Positions 8,101 to 16,949 are shown, counted from the stretch's first letter. The stretch: DNA of 64,000 bases from Propionibacteriaceae bacterium (GCA_025965155.1 JAOPXN010000026.1:19718-83717), one strand, 5' to 3'. Numbers and translations are program-made. The notes: generated by a model not told the origin, from the sequence alone.

Positions 8101-8223
8101 CTGAGCGGCCTCGTGCTGCCCTCATCGCCTTTTGCTGTGTTCGGCTGTATCTGGCTGTTTGCCTGGTTGCTCTTTAAAGGAGGGCAGTAAATCTGCCAAC
8201 ACATTGACTGGTCGGGGAGGGCA

Positions 8224-10377
8224 ATGAGCACATCGCTCGGTCGACGCACCGTCCACATTCTGGCTGCGGTTGCGCTGCTGGTCGTACTGGCAGTTCATTT
8301 CGGCACCCCGGCAACGGCGGCCGAGCCGACGGGAGCAGCTGCTCAGGAGCGTGGCGGCGAGTATGTAGGACCGGGCTGGTGTGAGACGGCGAGCCTCGTC
8401 GGCAGTCGCAACACGGCCCGTAGGGCTGCGGCGTTGGCTGCGCTTGACAGGAAGGATTGCTTCGGGAACCTTCTGGACGATTCGCCGTTCGCTGAGCCCA
8501 TCGTCCGCGATCATCGTGATGAGTCGTACGGTGCTCTGTCTAATGCGGCGGTGCGTCCGCTGGGTGGCGGCCCTGGTTACCTCAGGGTGGTGTCACGTCC
8601 GACCGCCGTGGTGCACACGGCCGAGGAGCTCCGCGCCGCGTTGCTGGCCGCGGCGGTGGCGAAGTCGTCGTTGATCTACATCGACGACGCAGCCGAGATT
8701 GACCTTTCCTACTGCGCGCAGCAACCCATCCCGGGCGACTGCCAGGAGCCGCGTTCGCGTCCCACCAGCTGCAGCGGTTACTCGCTAGTCGTACCCGCGA
8801 ACACGACGCTTGCCAGCGGGCGTGGGCGCGGCGGCTCGCGGGGAGCGCGCCTGTTCTCGCGCACGTTCGCTGACTGCCCGCTGTTCGATGTGAAGGGCGC
8901 GGCCGTGCGGATCACCGGACTTCGCATCCACGGTCCCGACTCAAGCATCGAGAACGACGAGCCGATCCATTGCGGTGGTGAATCGACCGGGATCGGGCTC
9001 AGCAGCGACGGTCCCAGCCGCTGGGGGACCGAGATCGACAACAATGAGCTGTCGTCGTGGCCGCGGGCGGCGGTCGGAATCGATGGCGTTCAGGGCGTAC
9101 GGGTGGATCACAACGTCATTCAGTTCAATCGCCGTTATGAGCACAACAACACCTGCGGCGCGCACAATTATGGTTTGGGTTATGGCGTCGTCGTGGGCCC
9201 GGGCAGCGTGGCGATCGAGGCGAACGTGTTCGACCATAATCGCCATGACATCGCATCGGATGGATCGGCCGGCGCGCATTACACCGCGACCTATAACCTC
9301 GTTCTCGACGGCGCGGTGGACCACAGTTTTGACGTGCATGGCGGCAAGGATCGTGGCGACTGCACCAATGTTGCCGGGTCGGCGTTCGTCATCCACCACA
9401 ACACGTTCCTGCAGTCGCATGAGCCGGCGGTGCGTATCCGGGGGATCCCGCTGCGGGGCGCGTGGATCTACAAGAATCAGACTAGAGACGACAGCGAAGG
9501 CGGCGCGTTCACCCAGATCAACTCAAGCGGCAACTTCACTGTGTCGGACAACGCGACCAGGGTCAACCTTTTCCCCGCCTGGTCGGTTTCGTTCGGCGGA
9601 GCTTCATTTTGGCAGTGGCAACAGTTTGAGGGGACCGACACCAGGGATGTCGCGGTCGGCGACTTCGATGGCGACGGCGCGATGGATGTCATGCGTGCCA
9701 CCGGAAACGGATGGCAATGGTCAAAGTCGGGCCGCGAAGGGTGGGCATTTCTCAACACCCTCACCCAGCCGACATCCCAACTCGCTCTCGGCAATTTCGT
9801 GGGGGCTTCGTTCACTGACGTCATTCGGGCCGCAGGAGGTGAATGGCAAGTGTCGGAAGGGGGCACGTCGCAGTGGCGGAGCCTGTATGCCACAACTGCG
9901 CCTGTGACGAGCGCCGCGTTCGGCGACTTCGAAGGCGACGGTCATACTGATGCATTCTTCGCCGACGGTTCGGCGTGGTCCATCGTGCAAAGCTTCTCTC
10001 CCCGCGTGACGCGGCACTACACCCAGCCCTACAAACTTTCCGAGCTGCGGTTCGGGAATTTTGTGGGGGACTCCAAGATGGACGTTTTGCGCTCAACCGG
10101 CAGTGAGTGGCTGGTTTGGGACCGAGTGTCACGCACGTGGAGTCACCTGGGCTTCTCCTCCGTTCCGCTGTCGCGGCTGACTTTTGCCGACTTCGACGGC
10201 GACGGTTTCACCGACATCGCACGTAGCACGAACGGTCGTTGGCTGGTGTCCTGGGGCGGCAAGAGCGGGTGGGAGGTCCTTAATACCAGCGACCAGGATC
10301 TAGGGTCGCTCGTCATCGCAGACCTCAACGGCGACAACAAAGCTGATGTGCTTTCCAAGCAGTCGCCCGATGCCTGA
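8224..10377 (+). CDS. Secreted right-handed beta-helix protein with C-terminal VCBS/FG-GAP repeats
   Basis: A 717-residue exported protein. Residues 1-36 are a signal peptide (LAAVALLVVLAVHFGTPATAAE). Residues about 130-440 resemble a pectate-lyase-like parallel beta-helix: VVPANTTLASGRGRGG, then short rungs such as VRITGLRIHG, TEIDNNELSSWPRAAVGI, VRVDHNVIQFN, IEANVFDHNRHDIAS and FVIHHNTFLQS, with stacked Asn residues. Residues about 475-717 contain repeats of about 45 residues (VAVGDFDGDGAMDVMRATGNGWQWS; FADFDGDGFTDIARSTNGRWLVS) with calcium-type D-x-D-G-D-G loops. The helix is probably a polysaccharide lyase or hydrolase and the repeats a binding or anchoring module; catalytic residues cannot be fixed by eye. 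A GGGGAGGG ribosome site precedes the ATG. Monocistronic. Confidence 0.75.
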   Translation: MSTSLGRRTVHILAAVALLVVLAVHFGTPATAAEPTGAAAQERGGEYVGPGWCETASLVGSRNTARRAAALAALDRKDCFGNLLDDSPFAEPIVRDHRDESYGALSNAAVRPLGGGPGYLRVVSRPTAVVHTAEELRAALLAAAVAKSSLIYIDDAAEIDLSYCAQQPIPGDCQEPRSRPTSCSGYSLVVPANTTLASGRGRGGSRGARLFSRTFADCPLFDVKGAAVRITGLRIHGPDSSIENDEPIHCGGESTGIGLSSDGPSRWGTEIDNNELSSWPRAAVGIDGVQGVRVDHNVIQFNRRYEHNNTCGAHNYGLGYGVVVGPGSVAIEANVFDHNRHDIASDGSAGAHYTATYNLVLDGAVDHSFDVHGGKDRGDCTNVAGSAFVIHHNTFLQSHEPAVRIRGIPLRGAWIYKNQTRDDSEGGAFTQINSSGNFTVSDNATRVNLFPAWSVSFGGASFWQWQQFEGTDTRDVAVGDFDGDGAMDVMRATGNGWQWSKSGREGWAFLNTLTQPTSQLALGNFVGASFTDVIRAAGGEWQVSEGGTSQWRSLYATTAPVTSAAFGDFEGDGHTDAFFADGSAWSIVQSFSPRVTRHYTQPYKLSELRFGNFVGDSKMDVLRSTGSEWLVWDRVSRTWSHLGFSSVPLSRLTFADFDGDGFTDIARSTNGRWLVSWGGKSGWEVLNTSDQDLGSLVIADLNGDNKADVLSKQSPDA

Positions 10378-10470
10378 GCAGGCCCGGTCCGACATATATT
10401 TCTGCCGGAACCGACGTATCCAGGAGTCCGGGTTGGCGCTCGCGTCGTCGGAGTCTTTTGGATCCTGACT

Positions 10471-10494
10471 GGGCACGGTCGGCCGACCGTGCCC
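10471..10494. terminator. Perfect 24-bp palindrome after the beta-helix gene (terminator or operator)
   Basis: GGGCACGGTCGG is followed immediately by its exact reverse complement, CCGACCGTGCCC. It lies between the convergent ends of the beta-helix gene and the CPBP gene and could serve both directions. No T-run follows, so a bidirectional terminator is likely but not certain. Confidence 0.5.
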
Positions 10495-10640
10495 TCCACC
10501 CGGAAAGACGGCTGGTGCGATGGGCAGGATGGAGCACCGGCCGCGATCCAAGTCGTGTCCCATGCAGTTCACCAAGAGCGTGCTCGAGACCGCGTGAGCG
10601 AGGAGATGACCGAGCACCTAACCCATGAGAAGCACGTTGG

Positions 10641-11618
10641 TCAGGCTGGGTGGGCGGGTTCGGGAGGCCGCGGTCGGATGCTGAAGCGGCCGGTCTTCCT
10701 GGCGCGCGACAGCGCGGCCATCGTCACGGAGCTGACCAGGACCAGGGCGAACACCGAGGCTTCGGGGCCGAAGGTTCCGCCGGTGAACCACGTCGCCGCA
10801 TCAGGGCGGGCGCTGCTGACCGCGAGCGAGCCGCCCAGGCTGTTGCCCGACACCGCCGCGCCGAAGAGGTAGCCCTGGGCGAAGTTCCAGCCGAGGTGCA
10901 GACCGATCGGCACCCAGAGCCGCCCGGTCAGTGCGTAGAGGGCGCAGAACATCAACCCGGCCACCGACACGGTGGCACCGGCGAGGACGGTGGCTCCGGG
11001 GTTGGCGAGGTGCAGGGCTGCGAAGACCAGCGCGGCGATGGCGAAGGCCGGCAGCGGCCCGAACGCCCGCCACAGCAGCCGGAGCAGCAGCGCCCGCATC
11101 CACAGTTCCTCGGTGACGGCCGCCTGCAGGGCCAGGCCGAGCCCTGCCCACGCCGGTACGGCGCCGACCACGGTTATGTCGTAGAGACCGGTGGCGGCCA
11201 GGACGCCCATCAGGACCGCCATCATCAGCAGACCCAGCACCGCCCCTACGACCAGACCAGACAGGGCCGGCCGGACCGCTAGCTCGGATGCCCAGCGACC
11301 CTCACCGAGGCGGACGGCGAGCAGGTAGCAGCCGAGAGCCGCCACGCAGGCGGCCGATAGACCCATAAGCTGCAGGGCTGGATCGTCTGGCGGGAGCAGG
11401 TCGACAGCCGCCTGCAAGGGGAGGCCGAATGCGGCGGCGGTCAAGAAGAACACCAGCACCAGCCAGGCCATGGCCCGCAGCCAGCGCCACCGGCCGGCGT
11501 GCAGGACCCGCTGTTCGCCCAGCTGCACCGGGACGCCCCAACGGTCGTTGTCGGTCGGTGCGACCGGTCGGACCGGGAGGTGCGAGTGCCCAACCCAGCC
11601 AGCTTGAGATGTCACCAC
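10641..11618 (-). CDS. CPBP-family intramembrane glutamic protease (CAAX/Abi type)
   Basis: A 325-residue polytopic membrane protein with the three CPBP motifs: EELWMRALLL (paired Glu and Arg) near residue 165, FAALHLAN (conserved His) near 190, and HLGWNFAQG (His/Asn) near 230. About eight hydrophobic segments start at residue 49. The family includes prenyl-protein proteases, bacteriocin-immunity proteins and regulated membrane proteases; the target is unknown here. It is the last gene of a tightly overlapping operon (13274 to 10641): its GTG lies inside the end of the preceding gene. A CPBP gene at the end of a LAL-regulated membrane operon suggests an envelope or immunity role, but that is inference. 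Confidence 0.82.
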   Translation of the reverse strand: MVTSQAGWVGHSHLPVRPVAPTDNDRWGVPVQLGEQRVLHAGRWRWLRAMAWLVLVFFLTAAAFGLPLQAAVDLLPPDDPALQLMGLSAACVAALGCYLLAVRLGEGRWASELAVRPALSGLVVGAVLGLLMMAVLMGVLAATGLYDITVVGAVPAWAGLGLALQAAVTEELWMRALLLRLLWRAFGPLPAFAIAALVFAALHLANPGATVLAGATVSVAGLMFCALYALTGRLWVPIGLHLGWNFAQGYLFGAAVSGNSLGGSLAVSSARPDAATWFTGGTFGPEASVFALVLVSSVTMAALSRARKTGRFSIRPRPPEPAHPA

Positions 11619-11890
11619 TTTTCAACTCCTCGCGTCGGTCGTGCCGCCTGGTCGGTGATGATCACGTCCACTGCTTGCACGGAAATCAGAGTGACGCCAA
11701 GGTCTCGGATCTTGGCGAGCAGCCCGTGCAACTCCGCCTGGTCTGAGATCGAACCGGTGAGGGTTGTGGTCCCGTCCTCTTCGTGGGTCAAGGTGAGGTC
11801 ATCGAACCAGGACGACCAGGAGCGGTCCAAGTGCCCGTCAACCCGCAGCTGATAGCCAGCGGGGACCTGTCGTTTAGGAGTGTGGGTCAT
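11612..11890 (-). CDS. Small hypothetical protein (92 aa) in the DUF2306-CPBP operon
   Basis: A soluble 92-residue protein. It opens with YQLRVDGHLDRSWSSWFDDL, continues LTLTHEEDGTTTLTGSISDQAELHGLLAKIRDLGVTLISV, and ends basic. The beta-strand/helix pattern and the phrase on adding up tests (TGSISDQAELHGLL) recur in small actinobacterial proteins encoded beside luxR-type regulators, but I know of no assigned function. The ATG overlaps the stop of the DUF2306 gene by one base and its own stop overlaps the CPBP start, so it is co-translated with both. Confidence 0.65.
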   Translation of the reverse strand: MTHTPKRQVPAGYQLRVDGHLDRSWSSWFDDLTLTHEEDGTTTLTGSISDQAELHGLLAKIRDLGVTLISVQAVDVIITDQAARPTRGVEKW

Positions 11891-12591
11891 CAGGACCCGA
11901 CCTTCGCGCTCGCCTTGCCGGCGTGCTTTGCCGTCCGGCGGGCGGGTCGGCGGATGACGTACTCCGCGACGGCCAGGTTGATGACCCAGCCCGCGCCGAG
12001 ACTCAGGTCGGTGGTGACTTCACTGGTGCCGAAGAGCGCCGGTCCGATCCCCTTGGTGAACACCTGAGTGCCGGCACCAAGGGCGAGGGCGTACGCGCGG
12101 GTCATCCAGGCCCGGTGGCGCGCGATGTCACGGCGGCGGATGGCGGTGAAGCCGAGGAGGATGCTGGCGGCCATGCCCGAGCCGAACGCGAGCCGGAACA
12201 GGTACGCCAACACGCCGGTGCTCGGCTGACGGGGGTAGATCAGGGTCATCCAGAGCGCCGACAAGGCCACCGCCATGCCCAGCACCAGCAGGACCCGGCC
12301 CGCCGCCCGGTGCCAGCCGGGCCGACGTCGCCGCAGGGCGGTGGAGAACTGGAACGCGCCGAGGATCGCGTAGCCGACCGCGCTGACGATGTGCACCACC
12401 ACCGGCAGCGGCGAGGAGCTGAAGCGGGGGTCTGCGGGCATCAGCTGCGGGCCACCGGTTAGCTCGATCAGACGTAAGGAGCCGAAGATGGCGGGGATCA
12501 GGACGAGAGCGATCAATGCGAACGGCACCCAGCCGGACGACCAACCCGATCGGGTCCGTTGGTCGGCCCGAGCTGCCGCCTGGGTGGTCAC
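11890..12591 (-). CDS. DUF2306-type integral membrane protein
   Basis: A 233-residue protein with six or more membrane segments (about residues 24-42, 62-84, 97-118, 127-150, 163-182, 195-215). The order of conserved pieces, HIVSAVGYAILGAFQF, then RPGWHRAAGRVLL and RHRAWMTRAYALALGAG, fits the DUF2306 family, where paired His residues suggest a heme- or quinone-like site, though function is not established. The GTG at 12591 overlaps the previous stop by four bases (GTGA). The tail is Lys/Ala-rich. Confidence 0.75.
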   Translation of the reverse strand: MTTQAAARADQRTRSGWSSGWVPFALIALVLIPAIFGSLRLIELTGGPQLMPADPRFSSSPLPVVVHIVSAVGYAILGAFQFSTALRRRRPGWHRAAGRVLLVLGMAVALSALWMTLIYPRQPSTGVLAYLFRLAFGSGMAASILLGFTAIRRRDIARHRAWMTRAYALALGAGTQVFTKGIGPALFGTSEVTTDLSLGAGWVINLAVAEYVIRRPARRTAKHAGKASAKVGS

Positions 12592-13274
12592 TTGGCATCG
12601 GCCGGGTCGAGCGGCGAGCTAACGGTGCCGGTGACGGCTTGAGCGGCAGCGGTGCGCTGCTCGCGCCACAGGGAGTAGCCGAGGCCAATCAAGGCGACGC
12701 CGACGGGAATGGCGAACAGCCTTTGGGTGAGCTCGGGCAGCTGGAAGGTTGCCACGGTCGCGACGGCGCCCACAGACATCAGCGCTGCGGCCCACCGGGG
12801 GGAGATGTTGGCCCGGAAGAGCGCGATGCCGAAGATGACGCCGCCGACGATGTAGGTGATGGCGACCTGGCTCAGGGTTTGCATCCGGCCGACGTCACCT
12901 ATCGGTGTGCCGCTGGTGGCCACGGCCAGGACGTCCTTGACGTAGCCAGGGTTGCTGGCAGCAAGGTCCGGCAGGACGAACACGCCGATGACCTGGATGC
13001 TCAAGATGGTGAGGTAGCCGACGCCGAGGAGTATGTATCCGATCAGGCCGAGCACGCCTGTCTGCCGGACCTGCCGGAGGTAGATGCCGGTGATGCCGAT
13101 CAGCGAGAGGGCGGCCATTAGGATCTTCGCTGTTTCGCGGACCGCGTACTCGGTGGTGGTGGTGAAAGGGGCGTCCAGGAGGGGGTGCTTGATCTGGACG
13201 GCGATGAACAGCAGGCCACCGGCGACGGCGGCGAGGCCGGCCGCCCGGGAGAGAGTGGTGGTGGTGATGGTCAT
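12588..13274 (-). CDS. Hypothetical multi-pass membrane protein (first gene of the LAL-linked operon)
   Basis: A 228-residue protein with about six or seven hydrophobic segments: AAGLAAVAGGLLFIAV, ILMAALSLIGITGIYL, VLGLIGYILLGVGYLTIL, VAITYIVGGVIFGIAL, WAAALMSVGAVATVA and LFAIPVGVALIGLGYSLW. No catalytic motif is visible and I cannot name a family beyond uncharacterised actinobacterial membrane proteins seen beside luxR/malT-type regulators. It begins a four-gene chain in which every junction overlaps, so all four products are probably made together, perhaps as a membrane complex. Confidence 0.65.
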   Translation of the reverse strand: MTITTTTLSRAAGLAAVAGGLLFIAVQIKHPLLDAPFTTTTEYAVRETAKILMAALSLIGITGIYLRQVRQTGVLGLIGYILLGVGYLTILSIQVIGVFVLPDLAASNPGYVKDVLAVATSGTPIGDVGRMQTLSQVAITYIVGGVIFGIALFRANISPRWAAALMSVGAVATVATFQLPELTQRLFAIPVGVALIGLGYSLWREQRTAAAQAVTGTVSSPLDPADAK

Positions 13275-13354
13275 GTTGACTCCGTGGTGTCTGAGGGTCC
13301 GCGGCAGGCGCCGCGGGATGACTCGAACCTAGGGACGGACTGGCTGAGCGGACA

Positions 13355-13382
13355 TCATCCAACGATGTGACCGACTGGATGA
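13355..13382. promoter_or_regulatory. Candidate LAL-regulator operator (TCATCCA-14 bp-TGGATGA)
   Basis: A 7-bp inverted repeat with arm centres 21 bp apart, two helical turns, lies 80-110 bases upstream of the four-gene membrane operon and just downstream of the LAL gene end. A second pair, ATCCAA...TTGGAT, overlaps it. The geometry suits a dimeric LuxR-type HTH. No experimental motif supports it. Confidence 0.4.
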
Positions 13383-13400
13383 GATTTGGATCCGTGCCAC

Positions 13401-16106
13401 TCAGATGAGGCCGTGCTCGCGGGCACGGACCACCGCCGCCCGGCGGTTGGTGACGTCGAGCTTGGTGAAGATGTGCTTGGTGTGGGTGCGCACCGTGTTG
13501 TGCGAGACGAACAGCTCGCGGGCGATCTCCGGCCCGGTCAGCTCACTGTCAAGCAGCCTCAACACCTGGAGCTCCCGGTCGCTCAACGACCCGCTGGCCG
13601 GCTCTGCCACGCGCTGCGAGTTCGGAGCCTGGGCTTTGGGAGGTACGCCGACGCCGAGCAAGCGTCGCGCCTGGTCGCCTGCTCCCACCTGCTCGGCGTC
13701 GCGTAGCAAGCTCACCATGGGGGGACCCTCGTCGAGGAAAATCCGGGCGTAGCCCTCCGGTTCAGGGGCGTGAGCGAACGCCTGGGCCAGGGAGTCCAGG
13801 GCCTGCGGCCGATCGCCTTGCGCGTCCCGGACAAGGGCCTGCAGCAGGCGGATCTCCAGGACACTCCCGGCCCGTCCGGATGCCTCGGCTGCCTCGTGCA
13901 GCCGGTCGAGCATACGGGCGGCTTGGGCGATCTCGCCGATGTCAGGTCGTACCCGGTACTGCGCGAGAAGCAACCGTACGAGCGTGAGGTGGTCGAACTC
14001 GCTCAGATAGCTCGCATCGTCGGTGACGGACACCTTTCGCTCGCGGGCCCAGTCAGCGGCCTCCGGCAGCTTGCCCTGCGCGATCCAGATCCGCGCCTTG
14101 ATGGTGGCGATGGGTCGCACGTTCGGGAAGAAGCCCGGACGGTAGAGCTGTTCGGCCTGATTCAGCAGCTGGACCGCCCCCTCCGGGTCGCCGTCGGCAC
14201 GGGCGAGGAGTCCCTTCGCGACGAACCAGCGGTAGCGGCTCTCGGTCATCGGCGAACGGTCGGCTAGTGCTGCGGCGGTTCCGAGGTGGTGCTTGGCGCT
14301 CTCCAGGTCTCCTACCTCGACGTCCAGCTCGCTCAGCGCTACGTGCAGCTCGGCGGTTGCCCGGGCCACCGGTGCGCCATGTGCCTCGGCCAAGGCGAGC
14401 GCCTGAGTGCAGAGCCGGCGTGCCTTGTTCGGCTGGCCGGCCACGAGCCACAGGTCACCGAGCACGACGGTGCCGCTGAGCCCGTCGACGAGGCTGCCGG
14501 CGGCGTGCAGGCTGGCGACCGCTTGGGTGAACGTTTCCAACGCGCTGGAGACGTCACCGGTGGCCCACGCGGCGAAGCCGAGGAATCCAGCCGCGCCGCC
14601 CCGCGCGAGATGGTCGTCCGGACCGGCCAGGTCCAATGCGCGCCGGGCGTGTTCCGCCGTGCCGGCCACATTGCCTCGGGCCTGGGCCAGGGCTGCCCGG
14701 TACATGGCGATAGTGGACGGCAGCGTAAGGAGGTCTCTGGTCTTGGCCCACGGTGCAGCCGCGCCTTCGGGTATGGCCGCGAGCGCGCGTTCCGCGTCGT
14801 CGAGCCACGGCTCGGCCCCGCTCGGGTCGCCGGACGCCATCAGCATGGATCCGTAGAAGAGACTGAGCACCGGGCTGGGCCGGACGGTGTCGTCGGGCAG
14901 CGCCTTCAGCCAGCGGTACATCACCGCTTCCTGCCGGTGACGTCGGATCGCTGACACTGCCAGCTCCATCAGGTGGGCGGCGCGATCGAAGTCCCGGGCG
15001 GCCAGGGCGTGGGTGACCGCGTCCTCAGTCAGACCGTGGCGCTCGTACCACTGGCTAGCGCGCTGGTGCAGCAGCGGAACCTGGTCCGGCTGCTCGCTCA
15101 GTACGCGGGCCCGGAGCACATCGGCGAACAAGTGGTGGTAGCGGTACCACTCCCGCCGGTCGTCCAAGGCGACGATGAACAGGTTGGCGCGCTCAAGAGC
15201 CAGGATCATCTCGCTCCCGTCCTCGCGACCGGTGACGGCGTCGCAGAGCGGTCCGGTGAGCCGATCCAGAATCGCTGACTGCCGCAGGAAATCGCGTACC
15301 GCGTCCGGTAGCTGCGCCAGCACCTCCTCGATCAGGTAGTCGACGATGTAGCGGTCGTCTCCGGCGAACCGGGTGATGAAGCCGCTCACGTCCGAGCGCC
15401 CTCGTAGTGAGAGCGCCGCCAGCTGGAGCGCGGCGATCCATCCCTCGGTCCGCTCCTCGAGGGCCTCGACGTCTTCGGCGGCGAGCTCCTGGCCTATCGC
15501 TTCGGTGAGGTACGCGGCCGTCTCCTCGGAGGTGAAACGCAGGTCGGCGGCCCGGATTTCGACCAGCTCGCCCCGCGCTCGCCAACGCGCCAGCGGCAGA
15601 TCGGGGTCCGCTCGGGTGCTGAGCACGACGTGGACGTTCGGCGGGAGATGCTCCAGCAGGAAGACGATCCCTCGGCCGACTTCGTGGTCGCCGATGAGGT
15701 GATAGTCGTCAAGGACCAGCCACACCTCGTCCGGGGCGGCAGCCAGGTCGTTGAGCAGCGTGGTGAGTGCCAGCTCGGTCGGTACGGGCGTGGACTCAAG
15801 GAGCTCCAACAACGTACCCCTGCCTGGCACGGCCCCGTTGAGTGCGGACACCACGTACGTCCAAAACGATGTGGGTTCGTTGTCTGCGGCGTCGAGCGAG
15901 AGCCACGCTATGCAGCGGCCCGCCGCCGGTGCCTGGTGCAGCCACGTCGCGAGGAGCGTCGTCTTGCCGAACCCTGCGGGGGCGGATACGAGCGTCAACC
16001 GTGCGTCAGCTGCGCCCTCCATCCGCGTCATGAGTCTGGGGCGTGCCAACAGGCCGCGTCGCAGCTTGGGGACGTAGAGCTTCGTGGCCAGCAACGCACC
16101 CGTCAC
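13401..16106 (-). CDS. LAL-family (MalT-like) ATP-dependent LuxR transcriptional regulator
   Basis: A 901-residue STAND-type regulator. The N-terminus has Walker A (SAPAGFGKTTLLATWL, about residues 38-53) and Walker B (VWLVLDDYHLI, about 130). A long helical TPR-like sensor region runs from about 330 to 810. The C-terminal LuxR HTH starts LSDRELQVLRLLDSELTGPE and continues SHNTVRTHTKHIFTKL. In MalT-type proteins ATP and an inducer drive assembly and promoter activation; the inducer here is unknown. The track starts at 16268 inside the neighbouring gene. I choose the GTG at 16106 (VTGALLATKLYVPKL), which has AGGAG six bases upstream and gives the usual family start. It follows the XRE-cupin gene by eight bases, so the two are cotranscribed, and the probable target operon is directly downstream. 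Confidence 0.88.
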   Translation of the reverse strand: MTGALLATKLYVPKLRRGLLARPRLMTRMEGAADARLTLVSAPAGFGKTTLLATWLHQAPAAGRCIAWLSLDAADNEPTSFWTYVVSALNGAVPGRGTLLELLESTPVPTELALTTLLNDLAAAPDEVWLVLDDYHLIGDHEVGRGIVFLLEHLPPNVHVVLSTRADPDLPLARWRARGELVEIRAADLRFTSEETAAYLTEAIGQELAAEDVEALEERTEGWIAALQLAALSLRGRSDVSGFITRFAGDDRYIVDYLIEEVLAQLPDAVRDFLRQSAILDRLTGPLCDAVTGREDGSEMILALERANLFIVALDDRREWYRYHHLFADVLRARVLSEQPDQVPLLHQRASQWYERHGLTEDAVTHALAARDFDRAAHLMELAVSAIRRHRQEAVMYRWLKALPDDTVRPSPVLSLFYGSMLMASGDPSGAEPWLDDAERALAAIPEGAAAPWAKTRDLLTLPSTIAMYRAALAQARGNVAGTAEHARRALDLAGPDDHLARGGAAGFLGFAAWATGDVSSALETFTQAVASLHAAGSLVDGLSGTVVLGDLWLVAGQPNKARRLCTQALALAEAHGAPVARATAELHVALSELDVEVGDLESAKHHLGTAAALADRSPMTESRYRWFVAKGLLARADGDPEGAVQLLNQAEQLYRPGFFPNVRPIATIKARIWIAQGKLPEAADWARERKVSVTDDASYLSEFDHLTLVRLLLAQYRVRPDIGEIAQAARMLDRLHEAAEASGRAGSVLEIRLLQALVRDAQGDRPQALDSLAQAFAHAPEPEGYARIFLDEGPPMVSLLRDAEQVGAGDQARRLLGVGVPPKAQAPNSQRVAEPASGSLSDRELQVLRLLDSELTGPEIARELFVSHNTVRTHTKHIFTKLDVTNRRAAVVRAREHGLI

Positions 16107-16113
16107 GCTCTCC

Positions 16114-16716
16114 TCATTCCCTGGGAGCTTTCCTGCCGGTGGTCCGCGCTCGGGCGTGGACGCGTTCACCCTGGGGCCCGAACATGCTGAGGATCTCGGC
16201 CGGCTCGTCGCCGGTGCTGCCGAACCAGTGCGGAACCCGGGTGTCGAACTCGGCTGCTTCGCCGGCACCGAGGACGAGGTCGTGGTCGCCGAGGACCAGG
16301 CGCATCCGTCCAGAGAGGACGAACAGCCACTCGTACCCTTCGTGCGCCTTGGGCGCAGGCGTGCTGTTACTCGCTGGGACGATGATCTTCCAGGCCTGCA
16401 AGCCGCCTGGGGAGCGAGTCAGAGGCAGCACCGTGCGGCCGTTGACCTTGGTGGCCTTGAGACGGATGCGTGGGTCGCCGACCTCGGGTGCGCCGACCAG
16501 GTCGTCCAACGGGACGCGGTATGTCTGAGCCAGCGGCAGCAGCAGCTCCAGGCTCGCGCGGCGCTGTCCGGTCTCCAGGCGCGACAGCGTGCTCTTCGAG
16601 ATGCCCGTCGCTTCCGACAGAGCAGTCAGGGTCACGCCCCGCCGCGCCCGCAGCTGCTTCAGCCGGGGTCCGACCTGGTCTAGCGCCGTCGCAATGGCGC
16701 CTGTTGTGTCCGCCAC
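16114..16716 (-). CDS. XRE-family HTH regulator with C-terminal cupin
   Basis: About 200 residues. The N-terminal XRE HTH ([20 protein letters not shown] then [20 protein letters not shown]) is followed by a linker and a cupin_2 barrel ([20 protein letters not shown], later [20 protein letters not shown]) that would bind a small ligand or metal. Regulators of this type commonly control catabolic or exporter genes and themselves. The start is uncertain: the track uses TTG 16743, but the GTG at 16716 ([12 protein letters not shown]) has AAGGCGAGG at good spacing, and a GTG at 16728 is also possible. A perfect inverted repeat just upstream (16747-16760) may be its autoregulatory operator. The LAL gene follows at once. 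Confidence 0.85.
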   Translation of the reverse strand: MADTTGAIATALDQVGPRLKQLRARRGVTLTALSEATGISKSTLSRLETGQRRASLELLLPLAQTYRVPLDDLVGAPEVGDPRIRLKATKVNGRTVLPLTRSPGGLQAWKIIVPASNSTPAPKAHEGYEWLFVLSGRMRLVLGDHDLVLGAGEAAEFDTRVPHWFGSTGDEPAEILSMFGPQGERVHARARTTGRKAPRE

Positions 16717-16746
16717 AGCCCATTCCACCTCGCCTTCCCGCAATCA

Positions 16747-16760
16747 GCAACGTTTGTTGC
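16747..16760. promoter_or_regulatory. Inverted repeat GCAAC-GTTT-GTTGC, candidate XRE autoregulatory operator
   Basis: A 5-bp arm, 4-bp spacer palindrome lies directly before the XRE-cupin gene. XRE-type repressors typically bind short palindromes of this size overlapping their own promoter. The link is inference from position and symmetry. Confidence 0.45.
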
Positions 16761-16949
16761 CCGATCGGATCGGTGCGGGGCACAGTTGCAGGCATAAACA
16801 TACGACGTTGTGATCATGGGCGGGGGCAGCCGCCGGCCTATCCGCAGCCCTGGTGCTGTCCCGAGCCACGTCGCCGTAGCCGCATGCCCAACCTTCCCCG
16901 AGCACGAGGTCGTATGCCGGCGGCAGATTCTCTGGCGGCCAGGTCGGAG

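Noticed and set aside
13310-13345. tRNA T-loop-like GACTCGAACC on the plus strand
   Set aside because: No cloverleaf can be formed around it; no acceptor or anticodon stem. The same was rejected near 39670.
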